From Eleginops maclovinus (taxonomy: Eukaryota > Chordata > Actinopteri > Perciformes > Eleginopidae): a DNA stretch of 64,000 nt. A program made the translations under genes and the position numbers. The DNA is taken from NCBI RefSeq assembly GCF_036324505.1, contig NC_086367.1:19766578-19830577 (forward strand). The letters are read 5' to 3'. Under the pieces are notes generated by a model. The model searched no databases. It had not been told where the DNA came from and saw only the letters and a program-made list of their open reading frames with translations. This document shows positions 1 to 26,019 of this stretch, piece by piece. Each line of letters opens with the position of its first letter. Position 1 is the stretch's first letter.

Positions 1-1411
1 TGTTAGTTGAACGTTTGTTTATCTCGGCATTAACATACTTGCACATTTTTGAGTGTAAAATAATAGTTTTCCTAGCTAAGTTGCATTGTCAACATTAGCA
101 AACATAGTGTTTTTTAGTTTTAGACATTCATGCTTATTACATGAATTATTATGTTGTATTAAACTCTATTATAGCTCTTGTGATAACACTTGCGCTTCGT
201 CCATATTATAGTGTATTGGTCAGGTCATCTAAGTTGAAAAGTCAGCAGTGATCCCGAATAACCTTTGACACGTGAACGCAGCGCGAGGAGTAACGCGATC
301 ATCACAATTATAAAATACAGTTAGCTAGGAAGCTAAAGTGATAGCTCGCAATTTTGCTAGCCAACAACTAAGCTAACATTTTGTTACCCTATATCTTATT
401 CTCTATGAGCATATGCAGTGTGTAAATTGTAATTGGAGATCTGAAGTACTGCACTTGCAACTTTGAGAAACGTGGCCACACTAACATGTAACTTATCATT
501 TTGAGCAGATTTTTTGTTGGTGATTTTTGTTGTGTTTTAGCAGTATACTGATAGCAAAGGGAAGGCAGAACTGAGTCAATTTCATTATGAAATTCACTAA
601 TGCATATTACTTTTTTTCCTCATGTTGTGCAGCCCTAAATGAAAGCACTAAATTCAGACCAAAATAATGTAATCGTGAGTTATGTGAACAAATACCTGGT
701 AGGAAATCTCACAGAATACAGAGCAACACCAACTAATGCAGGAAAGATGAATCTCCTCTAGTGCACTGCTACTCATTTCTCGTTGCACTTGTGAATAATT
801 GAATTTAAGAGATTTAAAAACCACTCCCCCATGCCGTGTTTTACCAACCATCCATATGTTCAGGAAGTCACAGAGCGCAGCAGTGAGTCAGATACCAGAT
901 TTTCCTCTAAATTAGCAGTGAGTGTAATTAAACTGAAGTTGAAGAGCGACGGTAGCCTTTCGACGCTGCGTGGTGTGTTCCTGTATCTCCGAAATGATTC
1001 CTTATGCTCAGTTATGAATAAATGAGAGAAAGGTCTTTCCTGGCACATTCACAATTATAGAAATTAATTGCAAATGGTGTGAGTGGATTCGAGGTCCCTA
1101 AAAGATGCAGATAGGAAACAGTTTGTCGGAGGGATTAATGAGGAGGCTCCACCTGGTGTGTTCAAACATCTGGCACACTGCAATGTTTACTGAGACACAG
1201 CTGGAACATCTCTGCCTCTGGCTGCATTAAGGAACAACCCAGAATCAGATTTGTCCGCCTTCATTTGAGCAAAAGTTTAGCTTCATTTTACATGTACAGT
1301 AGACAGAAGATTTGATGTATTTTCTAATCGAGACCTATATATTGATTACACATTAGAATGCAAACAATAAGTGAGATAATGATTGTATGATCTATTTTCT
1401 TCTTCCCTTAG
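1..1411 (+). other. Intron or 5' flank of sfxn5, no gene seen
   Basis: AT-rich sequence before the first recognisable sfxn5 exon, ending in a polypyrimidine tract and AG at 1410-1411. Short open frames around 654-1048 on both strands have no recognisable domain and no supporting splice context. The stretch at about 300-380 contains several GCTAGC/AGCTAA words typical of degenerate fish repeats. It is most simply read as the first intron of sfxn5, with the leader exon outside the window. Confidence 0.6.
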
Positions 1412-14564
<13,153 letters not shown>

Positions 14565-16403
14565 TTGATCTTCTCTGCCAGACGTCTAAAGATAGGAATA
14601 CAAGTACAAGAAGACCGAATTATGCTAAAATCTTGGCTGCGTTATCCTGTGGAGAGTAAGCATATGTTTGCAGAGAGGACACGCGTTGTCAACACCAAAA
14701 CAATGTATAAGAAATAACATATATCGACACCTTTTAGGAAGTACTATCCCCTGTTATAACATGCACACCTACCAACAAAATAACATCAAGTGACTGAGCC
14801 ACAAAAAAGATTTATGGATCAACTCAAATAGTAACTATCAAAACTATTTTCTTTAAGCTTGCCTGGTTTATTTTAGTTTTTCCTGTGAAAGACAATACAT
14901 TTTGAGGTTCACTTTAACATGTTTGAGGAAGAATTAGTGGATTAGATAGTGATGGACAAAATACTCTAAGTAAAAGTATTAACACCACAGTGAGAAACGC
15001 TCTTCCTGCCCTCACAGTTTGACTTAAGTGAAATTAAAGATAGTAAATAATTATACACAATGGCTCATTTCATAATGAATATTATATAAATCATCTTCAT
15101 GACATTAATGTGGAAGCCGGTAAAGGAGGGGGATATTTTTTGTAATGATATACTGCCGGGTCACTCGTTGACTTCACCAAGGGATCAATACGTTGTTTCT
15201 TGACCTATAATAGTTTAGTCCAAATGATTTGTTGATTATACTTTGTAAAATTGATCAGAATCTGAATCATGCACCAGTGCGCAGGAGTGAAGTACAAGTG
15301 TTTGGTGATGATTGTAGCTGCGATCTGTATCGTGAATGTAAATACTGTAGATGAAATCAGAAAAATGACTGAATTGTATTTCCTGTGACATAATTAGTTC
15401 TCGTTTATGATGATATCACCAACCGTGTCTTGCCTTTTTATACAAAGCTAACGGCAGTCTAACAACCTGGTGTCAGAGGTTGCATGTCAGGAGGAAAGAT
15501 CTCAAATATTGCTCAAGAAAAGAGAAGACTCCAATATACAAACTTCATTTTGTTGTTTTCTTATTTCTTTACTTGGAGAATCATTTTGCAACCAATCACA
15601 TTTTCCCCGTGACCCCTTAGGGCTGCTGACCCCTATGTTGGGAACCACTGATTTAATGGATTTAAAAAAAATCAGCCAACAGGAAAAGTTTCTCTGCCTG
15701 ATTTTGTTACAGTATCTGAAAACCTGTCCTGTAAACTCAAACTGTGAACTGCATTATGTTTTATAACATATGTCTCCTTGAAATCATCCAATGACAATGT
15801 GATTGTTGTTCCAGCACATGCATTGAAAACAGTGTCATGTAGTGGAAACAACAGTTGGCTTTAGTTTCATGCCAAGTTAAATGATTCATGTAATTATATA
15901 TATCTGTTTGTAATCACACAGAGTTAATACTGTATATACACATACAAGTCTTAATGTAAAATATGGAGATTTGTATTCCATATTGTTTATTTTTAAATCT
16001 CTATTGTAAAGTGCTGCTTTGTGAATGTACTTGATTTATATAAACTTCCTGTCTACAAGTGTTATCTTTTGTCATGATCTATGTGATGTGTGAGGGAACG
16101 CAGCACCTTGACAAGCAGCCACATGCAGGATCAGCGGAGGATGCTGGTTGTAACTCGGGTAAGACAAATGCAAACAAAACACAAATAATTATGATGGCTT
16201 TTATGTTTGTAATCACATGTGGTTTTGCCCATAGAAATGTAATGTCATGCTGTACGCTTGATGGAAATGTTACCTGATGGCTGTTTCCTCTGACTATATC
16301 TAAACAATTAATTTATAGTGAGTTTGCCTTATTTGCACCTTCCTTCATAAGTTTTGAACAAAGCTTCTCATTTAAAAATGACATACCTTCAGGTTTTGCT
16401 TAG

Positions 16404-17073
16404 AAAACATCTGATCTTAAGCGCATCATCCTAGCTGGGCTCACGGCCGCCAAAAAGATGGTTGTTACGCGATGGAAACCCTCACAGATACTTAACATCA
16501 GACAGTGGATTCTTACCTTTTTAGATGTGGTATATTTGGAATTGTCAACTGCTTGTATTCATGGAGCTACTGAAAAAGCTCTGTCCATTTGGCAGACAGC
16601 AGCTGAATCTTTTGACAGGCTTAGTGGGGTAACCTTATAACCTTAACTATCATTTTATGAATCCTTCTTTCCCCTGAAGTTTGTGTGTGTGTGTGTGTGT
16701 CTGTGTCTGTGTGTCTGTGTGTGTCTATATCATTTCCATTGTGTTTTGGATGCATCCCTTTGCATACAGGCAGGCGTGCATGGGGCTGCTTTTTTGTTTT
16801 CATTTTAATTTTCCCTTTTCTTTCTTTATCACACGTTATTGTTCTGTGTTAGTTTTGGTTTGGTTAGATTAGTTTGGGTGGGTTGGGTGGGGGGTCACTA
16901 TTTCTATTTGCGTCATGTAGTTGTGCTATTTTATTGAAATTTGGATGCATATTTTTGTGACAAATGGCCGACCTTACACTTTTCATGCCCACTCAACATT
17001 GTATTGTATTTTTGTATTTTGATGTGCAATTGCTTAATAAAAATTTGGTCACAAAAAAAAAACATCTGATCTT
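16404..17073 (+). mobile_element. 5'-truncated L1/Tx1-like retrotransposon with TSD
   Basis: A 15-base target-site duplication, AAAACATCTGATCTT, stands at 16404-16418 and 17059-17073. Between them, 16431-16640 translates as IILAGLTAAKKMVVTRWKPS and onward to a stop. This resembles the extreme C-terminus of an L1-clade ORF2 protein (the AAKKxxxxxWK motif). A 3' untranslated part follows, with an imperfect (TG)n patch at 16683-16725, then AATAAA and an A-tail at 17053-17058. The copy is about 640 bases and has lost nearly all of ORF2 including the reverse transcriptase. The intact TSD suggests a fairly recent insertion. Confidence 0.85.
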
Positions 17074-17269
17074 TAGCACACATCATAAATATCAGATAAA
17101 TAATAGATAACTAAAGAAACTCCAGTCACACTTCTTAGTGCGTAAAGTGACTAAACTGCATGCAGTTTAAAACCAGCAATGAAATAAAGTGTCATTTGTT
17201 GCTTACAGTAAAGAGGCTTTTTCCATCCTAAACAGTAAACCGGTAATCAAACAGTAATGATCAAACCAG

Positions 17270-17560
17270 TTCTTGTCTTCAGGACGGCAGCAGTCTGATG
17301 CACTGCCGCTTCACCCCCCACCCTGCATCTCTCTGGAGAAGCTCTTTGTTTTTCTCTGCTCTCTCGTCTCTCTGCTGACTCAGGCGACAGGAGACGCAGC
17401 GTTTAGGGAGACAGGCGTGATTTTCCACCCTAATTGTTTTCCTAACAGGCGAATGAGAGGTGCGGCTCTCTGTAATCGTGCTGACCTTTTACCTAACGGA
17501 CACCTGATTGGCCTTGAACACACCTCCCACTCGACTATAAGGAGCTGGGCGATATGGAGA
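17270..17560. promoter_or_regulatory. Putative conserved non-coding block 3' of sfxn5
   Basis: A repeat-free, moderately GC-rich block in otherwise AT-rich intergenic DNA. Words include CTGACTCAGG (AP-1/Maf-like), CACCCTAATTGTTTTCC and GACACCTGATTGG. A 96-codon open frame crosses it but has no recognisable domain. Function as an enhancer is inference from composition and position. Confidence 0.3.
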
Positions 17561-18372
17561 TAATGAAATATCACAACATTTCTGATCAAATACCTCGATG
17601 TTGATGCTGCGACGATAATGTGCGGTTGACTATTGGGTGCTTTCACAATGTATTACTTGAGAAATAATCAAGGATATAATGGGTTAAAGCAAACAACGGA
17701 ACAGTCTGGTAGTTTGAAAGTGACATTACTTTACTGCAATGCATCCTTTAAAAACAGCAAAAGACATTCTTGAAAAATTGATATAATATTGACTTATTTC
17801 CAAGCCTTAATATGTTTCAGTGCTTTCAAGTCACTGTAACTGCTCTACTTAAAATCCACCGTTGTTGGTGTTTATGAACTTCTTTTGCTGTGTATTTGCA
17901 GCTGCAGGGAGTATAGGATGTCCTGGGAACTCAAAACAAGGCCCCTCTTACAACTGCAGATGTTTGCAAGACTACTGCAGTTTACCTCCCCTGTCTCCCC
18001 CTTCCTCTTTACTCTCTCTCCGTGTTTCTTAGCTTACAAAACAAGACATCAGGGTCAGACTTTAGGGCTCATCTCTGAAGCCTCGGGGTCATTAGGAGGA
18101 GATTCCTTCCGTTTCTTTTGACAGGTGATTACTGAGGCAGTTTGGTGAAAGAGCCGCCGCACAATAGTAACTACTTTCCCTCTTTCTTTCTTTTTCCAGA
18201 GGCTGCACCCTGTGGATGGGAACTTTTTTCGGTATCCCCCACCCCCTTCTGCTGGAATTCAGAGGAAATGCCGGTAACACACCTGACACCTGTGCAACTG
18301 TCCTGCACCTTTCTGACACCTTGGTCTCCATCAATGAGTCCCAACCTAGGAAACAGTGCTGTGAAACATATT

Positions 18373-18540
18373 TGTACCCAGTGGTGGAATGCAAAAAAGT
18401 ACATTTACACAAGTACTGTGAGTATAACTTGAAGTTCTTATACTTTACTTTAAAATGTCAATTCAATCATTCTTTCTGTTCTTCTCCAATACATTTTGGA
18501 TGCATGATTTTGTACTTTTTACTCTGCTAGCTTCACATTT
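18373..18540 (+). repeat. Interspersed repeat 'GTGGTGGAATG' family
   Basis: Starts CAGTGGTGGAATGC, then AGTACATTTACACAAGTACTG and a TACTTTACTT run. The reverse complement of 61490-61575 begins with GCAGTGGTGGAATGTAACTA and continues in the same style, so these are two members of one dispersed family. Likely a non-autonomous DNA element; class not proven. Confidence 0.55.
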
Positions 18541-19429
18541 TTGACTGCTTTGGCTATGTAGATCATTAATATAACATATAAATCAATTAATGATGGTGTA
18601 TTAGAATAGGTTATAAGCTACCAACCAATATATGAATAAATAATAGCTAGCCACACCTTAACAAGCTGCAATGTTAAAGTGATAAACACCTAATACCGCC
18701 TTTCATCCGTTTTGGAGAGGAGAATTTGGCTGATAATTCTGCTCGCAGTACAAACCTCTTAAGCATCTGCATCTTAACAGGGAAAAGAACTGAGCTAACG
18801 TTAGCGGCTCTCCAAAGCCCCTCTATCCTATGTTTGCCTAACTGTATGAGGGAAACAGAAGCTAACTATGATAACAGAAATAGACACCATATTGTGCATT
18901 TAGGTAAAATATTTGAGTACTTCTTCCACCAATATTTCTCCTCTTATTTTTACTTTAGGTGTATCTTTTAGGTCTAGTTTAAAGCATAAAACAACCTAAA
19001 CATAGAAAACCCTTCTTGCATTGCATTGATCACAACTTAATGTGCCATAATAGCATCTGCAGGTTTTTTGTTCCAATCAAACACTGCAGCAGCATGTTTC
19101 ACACTGATTTGCACCTGCACCTTCATCCGCAGAGGAGGAACTAATGAGTGAAATACGCAGCTGTAATCTGGTAGAACAAAACAGTGCAGTGTTCTCCAGG
19201 CTGTTGACACAATGTACAAAGTGAGAGCTGAATTACACAACAACATTACATGTCTCATGAGAGAATAGCTTTATTTCTAAAACATCTTTTGTGTACTCAC
19301 ATGTTCTGGTTGAAAAGTCTGTTCTTATATATGTTCTGTACTACACTTTAATGAAATCTGCAGACATTCAATAAATGGAGAAGTCAGCCATCACACCACA
19401 AGTGACAAATGTGCCATGTAGCACGAAGC

Positions 19430-19800
19430 TGTGAACCTGCTTGTTATTGTATGGCACAACTCGTTCCTAACACCCAAGCTCTCTGCAGCTTCTCGTCTGT
19501 CGCAAAGTCACGCACAGCTGGTCGCAAATCGCCTTTTTGGTGCAGAAATGTTTATTAGGGAAGCAGAGCCGAGCGCGGGAACGGGCGTCAGCAGTGACAA
19601 TGAAATTACGCTGCAAATTGGGATCTTCGTTGAGTATTTTGCTCCTCTGGAAAGCCTGTTTTCCAGCTCACTTGGTGGATTAAAACATTTTCCTGTCATT
19701 GAGTAGAAATTTAAATTAAGTCGGTACACAGGTGGCGGATTTAATGGGCTGAGCAATGAGGTGTTAATGACCTAAGCAGGTGGTAGAAACAGCCTTAATG
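19430..19800. promoter_or_regulatory. Putative conserved block downstream of emx1
   Basis: Repeat-free block with balanced composition lying 300-670 bases beyond the emx1 stop codon. Words include GACAATGAAATTACGC, GGATTAAAACATTTTCC, TTTAAATTAAGTC and GGTGTTAATGACC. It may be emx1 3' UTR or a regulatory element. No coding signal is convincing despite open frames on both strands. Confidence 0.3.
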
Positions 19801-20098
19801 AAACAAATAGCCTCTTTCAAAAACAACCTTTATACGTGGACTATGTACAATATTTAAAAAACAGACTATGATAGATGTTGTTGCTCTTCATCTTTGGCCG
19901 TCTTACCAAAGATTATCCTCATTCAGAGACATTCAGGATGGATGTCATAAAATAAGATGTTTGTTCTTCTCCCGTCTCACCGCGATGAAGACATGTGCGG
20001 TGATTTAGTCGTTTTTCTAATGTCTCTAGTTATACTTAATAATATTACATAATAAATAGTGTTGGTCCTCTGGTTTTTAGGGCAGCATTGTTGAGGTT

Positions 20099-23000
20099 TT
20101 AGTCCTCTGAGGTCACGTCTATGTCCTCAGAGCTGGGCTGCTTGGTGGCGATGCGCCATCTGTTGATGTGGTGGCTCCCCTTCTTCTTCTGCTGGCTGTC
20201 CGGGCCCTCCTCCTCCAGCTTCTGTCGCTTGTACTTAGTCCGCCTGTTCTGGAACCACACCTTCACCTGTTCAGAAAACAAACAGTGTTACTGATCATAT
20301 TGCACTTTATTTTTTAAAGGGAGACACCCTAAATCCATAGGGTAAATGAATATCTAATAGATTACAGCAGGACTGTTTATGTTTAAATGTGCAAATAAGC
20401 ATTGTCTTATGAATATGTGTTGCATACATTTCCAGAACTGAGTATGAAAATTGGACAGCCCAGGTCCAGTTTTATTTTTTCATTTTGTTGACAGACTAGA
20501 GTAAAAAGAGAAGAGTGTCTGTTAACAGCTATGCATAAAATGATTTCCATAGCCCTGTTTTTTAGAATAAAATAAGATGCATGCTTTTCTTTAGTACATT
20601 GAAATGAGTTGAATTGCCTCGAGGTAAACTGTCGACATAGCGATGACAAACAATTGACAATGAATCAGAGAAAAAGCAGCAAATGATTGTGTTGATGGGC
20701 TTTAACTTTGCTTTAAAAATGTACATTTTATATCACTCAAATTATTAATGAATTGAGTAATTATTTGAATTCAACCTGTGATTTTCTAACGATTGAAAGT
20801 TAAAATGTCAATGGTTTGATTTTCCTTCCAACATTTAATTACTGCAAACCAGAACCTTAACATTACAACTCCAACGAGTAAAACAACTACTAAACACAAA
20901 AAAGCTTTTCTCCATTTAAATGAAACCAATTTATACTTTTGGATTTTGCCAACTCAATCGTCCCTTTTTGCAAAACAAGCATTTCTCTTTGCATTCATAA
21001 TCAAGCATGGCATTAATGCATGGGAGCGCTCGACGGACAAAACATCTTTCTGACTGACTACAGTTGCTGGTATGACCTTGGAAAACGAAGCCGGATGCAT
21101 TTTTTAAATAGCAACACAAGCGCTCAAATGCTTCCTTCTCTATTACCTCTTGACTGACTTACAAGCTTCAGGCTAATTCTAGTTGTCACTGAAACATTCA
21201 AACAGACTGGATGTAATGTGTTCTTTCCTAGAGCTGTGTGTGACTGTATTTGTTTATTTATTTTAAGTGGAGGCAGTGCAAAAGTTGTAGTGCAAGTGTT
21301 AGCAACAGAAAAGTTGTAACAGTATTTTTGCTGCTTTTTATTTTAGCATCCATTAGTTATTCTTCTGACTTATTGTATAATAATACTCATTTAATATAAT
21401 CCCACAACTTGTCCACATGTGGGGTAAATTTAAAGTAATAGCAGATCAAAACATTTAAGTAGGTTAATTAATATTCAGTTCAATGTCCTTATAATTAACA
21501 TAATGCAATTTGTGCTTAATTGCAAGCCTCTTATTGACTGAAACACACCCTGCAAGCAGCATTTATCCACATAGCTGACTCAGGAAACCTCTAGTTGTAT
21601 TGCCTATTAGGCCTAATTGACATCGAGACATTGTGGACTCATTTGAACTTAACCATCTATAATATTTACACACTTTTGCTGGAAGAAGGTCATTATTTCA
21701 ATTTATTTGCACTAATTTATATATATTTTTTAAGTTTACAATACAGCCATAACCAATGATTTCACACTGAAAATCCTTACAATTGTAGTAGACTTTAATA
21801 TTTGGCAAAATATTAACCTTCATCAACAAATAATGGTCTAAATGATCTGTATATTTAACAGTTTTAAACATACAGTAGGTTAGACATAAAGATAGAAACA
21901 ATAATGTTGCTGCTTTAAGTTTTACTATAGCCTGTAACATTACAGTGTCGCCAGTTCACATCATTTATTCTATTTTAAAATACGTATTTTCAGTGATTCT
22001 TTAATTAATTAATTAAGAAATATTCGTTTTCATTTTATTGTAGTCTATAATGACGTTGTTCGTTTTAAATATCGCGATATTTTACGAGCAGCAAGAACAC
22101 TTACGTTGGGGTCAAACGGGAAAATGTGTTGCCATAGAAATGACTGCTTTCAGTAAACTAACGTGAAATTAGTTAAAAATGATAAAGAATGACTTGAGTG
22201 CTTTAAGGTGATTTTTAATATTTGAAAGTTGTAATTAGCCGTGTTTCAAAAACATACTTAGAGGGAAAATCCATTTAATCGGAGATTGTTAGCATTAGCA
22301 CACCTGTGTTTCAGACAGCTGATGTAAGGATAGCATTAGCACACCTGTGTTTCAGACAGCTGATATAAGGATAGCATTAGCTAACCCGTGTTTCAAACAG
22401 CTGTTAGTGTTAGCATAGCATTAGCTCACCTGTGTTTCAGATAGACTCAAGCTGTTTGCTAGCTGCTTCCTCTCGGCTCCGACGACGTAGTGGTTCTTCT
22501 CGAAGGCTCTCTCCAGGCGGAGGAGCTGGGACGGGGAGAAGGCTGTCCGGATGCGCTTAGGTTTCCTGGCGAAAGGACCGTGGAGGAGCAGGCTGTCCTG
22601 GGACACATCGTTACCTGACAGCAGGGAGGAAGAGAACAACACGGGCCGTCAGTCGGGGCTGGCTAAGGTAACTTTATTATCATTACACCTCATTTTATCT
22701 AGGTAGGCAGGTAGGCTGTCAGTGTGCTGACGACGATATTAATAAAAAACAGTGTGTGTTAATGGGTCTATTCTACTGCAAAGTGAGACCAAATGATGCT
22801 GTCATTATGTTAAATAAGTTCTGTAGCAAAACCTCGAATATATAAAGATTTCAATATTATTAATTTAGTATTTTACCAAAATGTAATAATATAAATTAAA
22901 TGATGAAACAAATACATTTATTAATAAATAACACAATAACGAGGAAATCTGAAATGTTCTGCTACATAAATGATGGCCTATTGGTGACAGTTTTATGTCC

Positions 23001-24791
23001 AATTCATTTTTTATAAATGATCAGCTGTTTTTAGAAGGGGACACCTATGTTTCCATGTCAATTTGTATTTTTATTGCTTTAATTTTGTACATTAGACCTA
23101 TTGGAAAATCATACATTTTTAGTGTGTAATTTTACGCATATTATAAACTAATGTAAACATGGATACGGAGAACATTTTCAGATAGGCTCAATGATGAAAC
23201 GTTATGATGCTAACGCCGATAGTTTTTAAACACACTGTAAAGAGTTTAATAAACTATAATCAGACACATAGGAGGCCGTAAGGTTTTCAATTGTGTTGTA
23301 TTTTTAGAGAAATCAAACCTTAAATGCATGGTCTATAAAACTAATTTCCAATCATTTGTTATTCTAATGATTTCATTGAATTTGCTGACGGCAAACAAAA
23401 TAAGGTGTTTGATCACTTGGTGTGATTATTTTGACAGAGAATTGTGTTAAAATCCCATTTAGTTATCCCCGTTTCACACTTCCCAATATTGTGTCAGGAA
23501 GTTGTAATCGAAAACGAAAATATTATAAAATGAGATGTTTATTTTAGTAAAACACTTGGATTTTGGCACATCGCAAAATCGTTCTGTCATTGGTTTTGTT
23601 ATATGCTAATAACTATTGTGTTTTCTTGTATCCTAATAGCCCCATAAGGTAATTATAGGATATTAACAAGTGAGCATATAATATAATTATGCACATTAAA
23701 TCATGTTCATTTGAATGCTTTTCATCATTCTGTCTATTATAAAATACAATTTCTACAAGGAACTTTTTGAATGCAATAAAAGGCAATATGAAAATAAAAG
23801 TTGTCGAAAACAAACTATGAGATAATACAGGATCATTTATTGGGTTTACAGCTCGTGCACATTTGTTGATCTGAGGTTAAGTAAATCACTGCAGGCTGTG
23901 TTCAAATCCTTTGCTTCTAAAAACCTGTGCAGGCTTTTTCTATTCCGATTATATTTAAATTACTCTCCTCGATTTTTATCAATTTTGTCTCTACAGCCTG
24001 GCTGTTGTGTTGGATTTTTGGAATGAAATGAGCCTAACCTCAGGCGAGATTTCTTGTGTGGAAAAATCTACATCAGAGCTTATCTTCTCCAGGCTGCGGC
24101 TTCCTGAGAGAGTAGCTGCAGGGCGACTGAGAGTGGAAATATGAGAGCAGCCTGCTAACGCCGTGGCCTTGTTGGTTTTATGGCTATCTGTGCAGGCAAG
24201 TTATTGTACAACAAGATACGTTTCAATGTTGACAGCTCTGTACAAGTATGTACCTCTCAAAATAGAATATTAAAGTGATTTTATAACCAGAAATCGTGGT
24301 CTAATTAAAGCATTTCCACGCAGTAAACACATGCACACACATAAACCAGATTTTTTTGGGATGCTAATTCATGCATAAATAATTGCACCCATGGAAAAAT
24401 CTTGTATATTTTTTAGGTGGGATAAAATATTGCGTATCTCACCTTGAAATCTGTGTCCGAAAAACCTGTTCCGTAGCACCCAGGGGTAGAAGTTGAGCGG
24501 GTCTCGGTGTTGCGTCCCGAAGAAGTGCGGATGCTGCAGGTGGTGCGATCCTCCGAGCTGGTGAGGGGCCACGGTGAGGGAGGGGTGGTTCACCGACTCC
24601 GGGAACACCAGCTCCGGGCTCTGGTAGAGGTGCCGGCCTGGTTGAGCCTGGTAACTGTTCATTAAGGTATCTGTCGTCGGGTTAGAGTAACTTAAAGCCG
24701 TGGGCCGGATGGGGTCCTCGGATATAAGAGGATTCTCCTTTGCGACCAGAGACTCTATCGTGAAGCAGCGCTTTCCTGCAGACGAAAACAT
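20099..24791 (-). CDS. emx1: Empty-spiracles-class homeobox protein EMX1
   Basis: Nuclear DNA-binding factor for dorsal forebrain patterning. Coding exons on the minus strand: 24443-24791, 22430-22614 and 20099-20266, with phases that join to a 233-residue protein, the size expected for fish Emx1. The ATG at 24789-24791 opens [18 protein letters not shown], whose FTIESLV is an eh1 Groucho-binding motif. [16 protein letters not shown] is the EMX hexapeptide region. The homeodomain is about residues 135-194 with Q50 ([20 protein letters not shown]), and the tail [12 protein letters not shown]...IDVTSED is EMX-specific. [24 protein letters not shown] and [14 protein letters not shown] favour EMX1 over EMX2 (KFKRQ, HNALARKPK). 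Both introns are at family positions: before the homeodomain and between homeodomain residues 44 and 45. Confidence 0.97.
20267..22429 (-). other. emx1: emx1 intron 2
   Basis: AT-rich, about 2.2 kb, bounded on the minus strand by a GTGAGC donor at 22429 and a TTCTGAACAG acceptor at 20267-20269. Apart from the tandem array next to the donor it holds no obvious mobile element. Several ATTAAT/TTAATTAA words occur at 21460-22010, which could be homeodomain sites or plain AT-richness. Confidence 0.85.
22291..22445 (-). repeat. Tandem repeat duplicating the emx1 exon 2 splice donor
   Basis: On the minus strand the end of emx1 exon 2 reads CTGAAACACAG|GTGAGCTAATG, cut at 22430/22429. Three downstream units copy it: AAACACGG|GTTAGC (cut at 22386), AAACACAG|GTGTGC (22345) and AAACACAG|GTGTGC (22304). 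Units are 41-44 bases and also share CTAATGCTATCCTTA and CAGCTGT. Any of the extra donors would extend exon 2 into GTG AGC TAA, a stop after two codons inside homeodomain helix 3. Confidence 0.9.
22615..24442 (-). other. emx1: emx1 intron 1
   Basis: About 1.8 kb of AT-rich sequence between exon 1 (G|GTGAGA at 24443/24442) and exon 2 (CTGTCAG acceptor, 22615-22620). The split codon is GGT (Gly117). No repeat element or additional exon was recognised. Confidence 0.85.
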
Positions 24792-25140
24792 CTTCTCGGA
24801 GTTGAAATAGAAAACCAAGAAGAAAATAATCAGGTTCTTCCTCTCGCTAGAAAATAAGTGTCAAAGATGCACCATGACCGTCAAAACATGCAGGATGTTA
24901 TTAAAGCTCGTCCAGTGGAGATGCTGCAAAACTCAACAGTGCTGCAAATTGCCCTGATCCATGAAGTCTGCGCACTCTGAGGGATTCTGTGCGCCAACTA
25001 AAGCGCCTGCAACCTTCAATGTGTCTTGACGCTGCGCAGGGGGGACGCTGATTGGACCAGAGCACCTGCCAATACTTCTGCTCTCTTCAAGTACCTGCTC
25101 TATAGATCACACAGGACCCGGCAGCTTAGTTACAGAGACA
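24792..25140 (-). promoter_or_regulatory. emx1: emx1 5' leader and promoter region
   Basis: Immediately upstream of the emx1 start codon. On the minus strand a CCAAT box (ATTGG on plus, 25051-25055) lies about 260 bases upstream, and a weak TATAGA word is near 25101. GC content is locally raised. The start site itself cannot be fixed from sequence. Confidence 0.45.
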
Positions 25141-26019
25141 CGCTGAGAAAACATGCATGCCACAATTAATGGCTCATTGTGGATCGTTTTTCTTCAGGGA
25201 GGGTGGAGACATTTCCACTCGATTTGGTGCAGTTTTAATCATACAGGAATTCTCTGGAACTTATATCTATTACGTTTGTCAAGAAAATTAAAATTCTGTG
25301 GGATTTATAATTGGAAATTCGACAGTGCAGTGCGTAGTATTAACAACGTATAGATTTGTTTTACTCTCATTATCAGGTTAAATCTGTGCCGAACATAACC
25401 TTTAGCTGTCTGACATAGTCTTTAAAACACAAGCTGTAAAGGTCACATTCACATGCAATTTCAATTAATAGTGTTCTAAAACATCGTGCTACTGAATCAG
25501 TGATATTAAACTCTCCACTGAATTTGATTTGATTGCAAAGTCCCAGCAAAAAGCACAATTTACTGCCTTTTGTTGACATTTTTCATTCGATATTTCTAAA
25601 TAGTTTTCCTCATTAGGCTTCACGTTGAACTAAATGTGCTCTATTTCAAGGTAAACTTTCCGCCTTCCTAATAAATACGTTTTTTAATGCAACAAAATAA
25701 TTAAAATAATAATGTTCTAGAATAATATATGTTTATTTATTTAATGAATTGATACGTCCTTTTAGTTGATGATGTTGTGGTTCTTTGTGGGTAATGCAGC
25801 AAGGTGTTAAACTGACGCATTAAATCAGAACACATTATTTTGGTTCTGATTATTTTATGTTTTCACATGTTATTAAAATACCAACAATGATGCCTGGAGA
25901 TACTGCGTTCATGAGATAATACAGAAAGAGTTTTCGATGTTTTGGGGTTTTAAGGGAGAATAACACCCAAAAAAGACGCCCAGTTGGTCCTCTGAGAACA
26001 ATCAGCATGAGCTCACTGT

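Larger units (their letters stand above)
14565..20098. other. sfxn5-emx1 convergent intergenic region
   Basis: The two genes end tail-to-tail here. The first part should include the sfxn5 3' UTR, but I could not fix a polyadenylation site. Contents: AT-rich DNA to 16400, an L1-like insertion at 16419-17058, a denser block at 17270-17560, a degenerate interspersed repeat at 18373-18540, and a second dense block at 19430-19800. On the minus strand an AATAAA at 19270-19275 could end an emx1 3' UTR of about 0.8 kb. No other protein gene was recognised. Confidence 0.6.
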
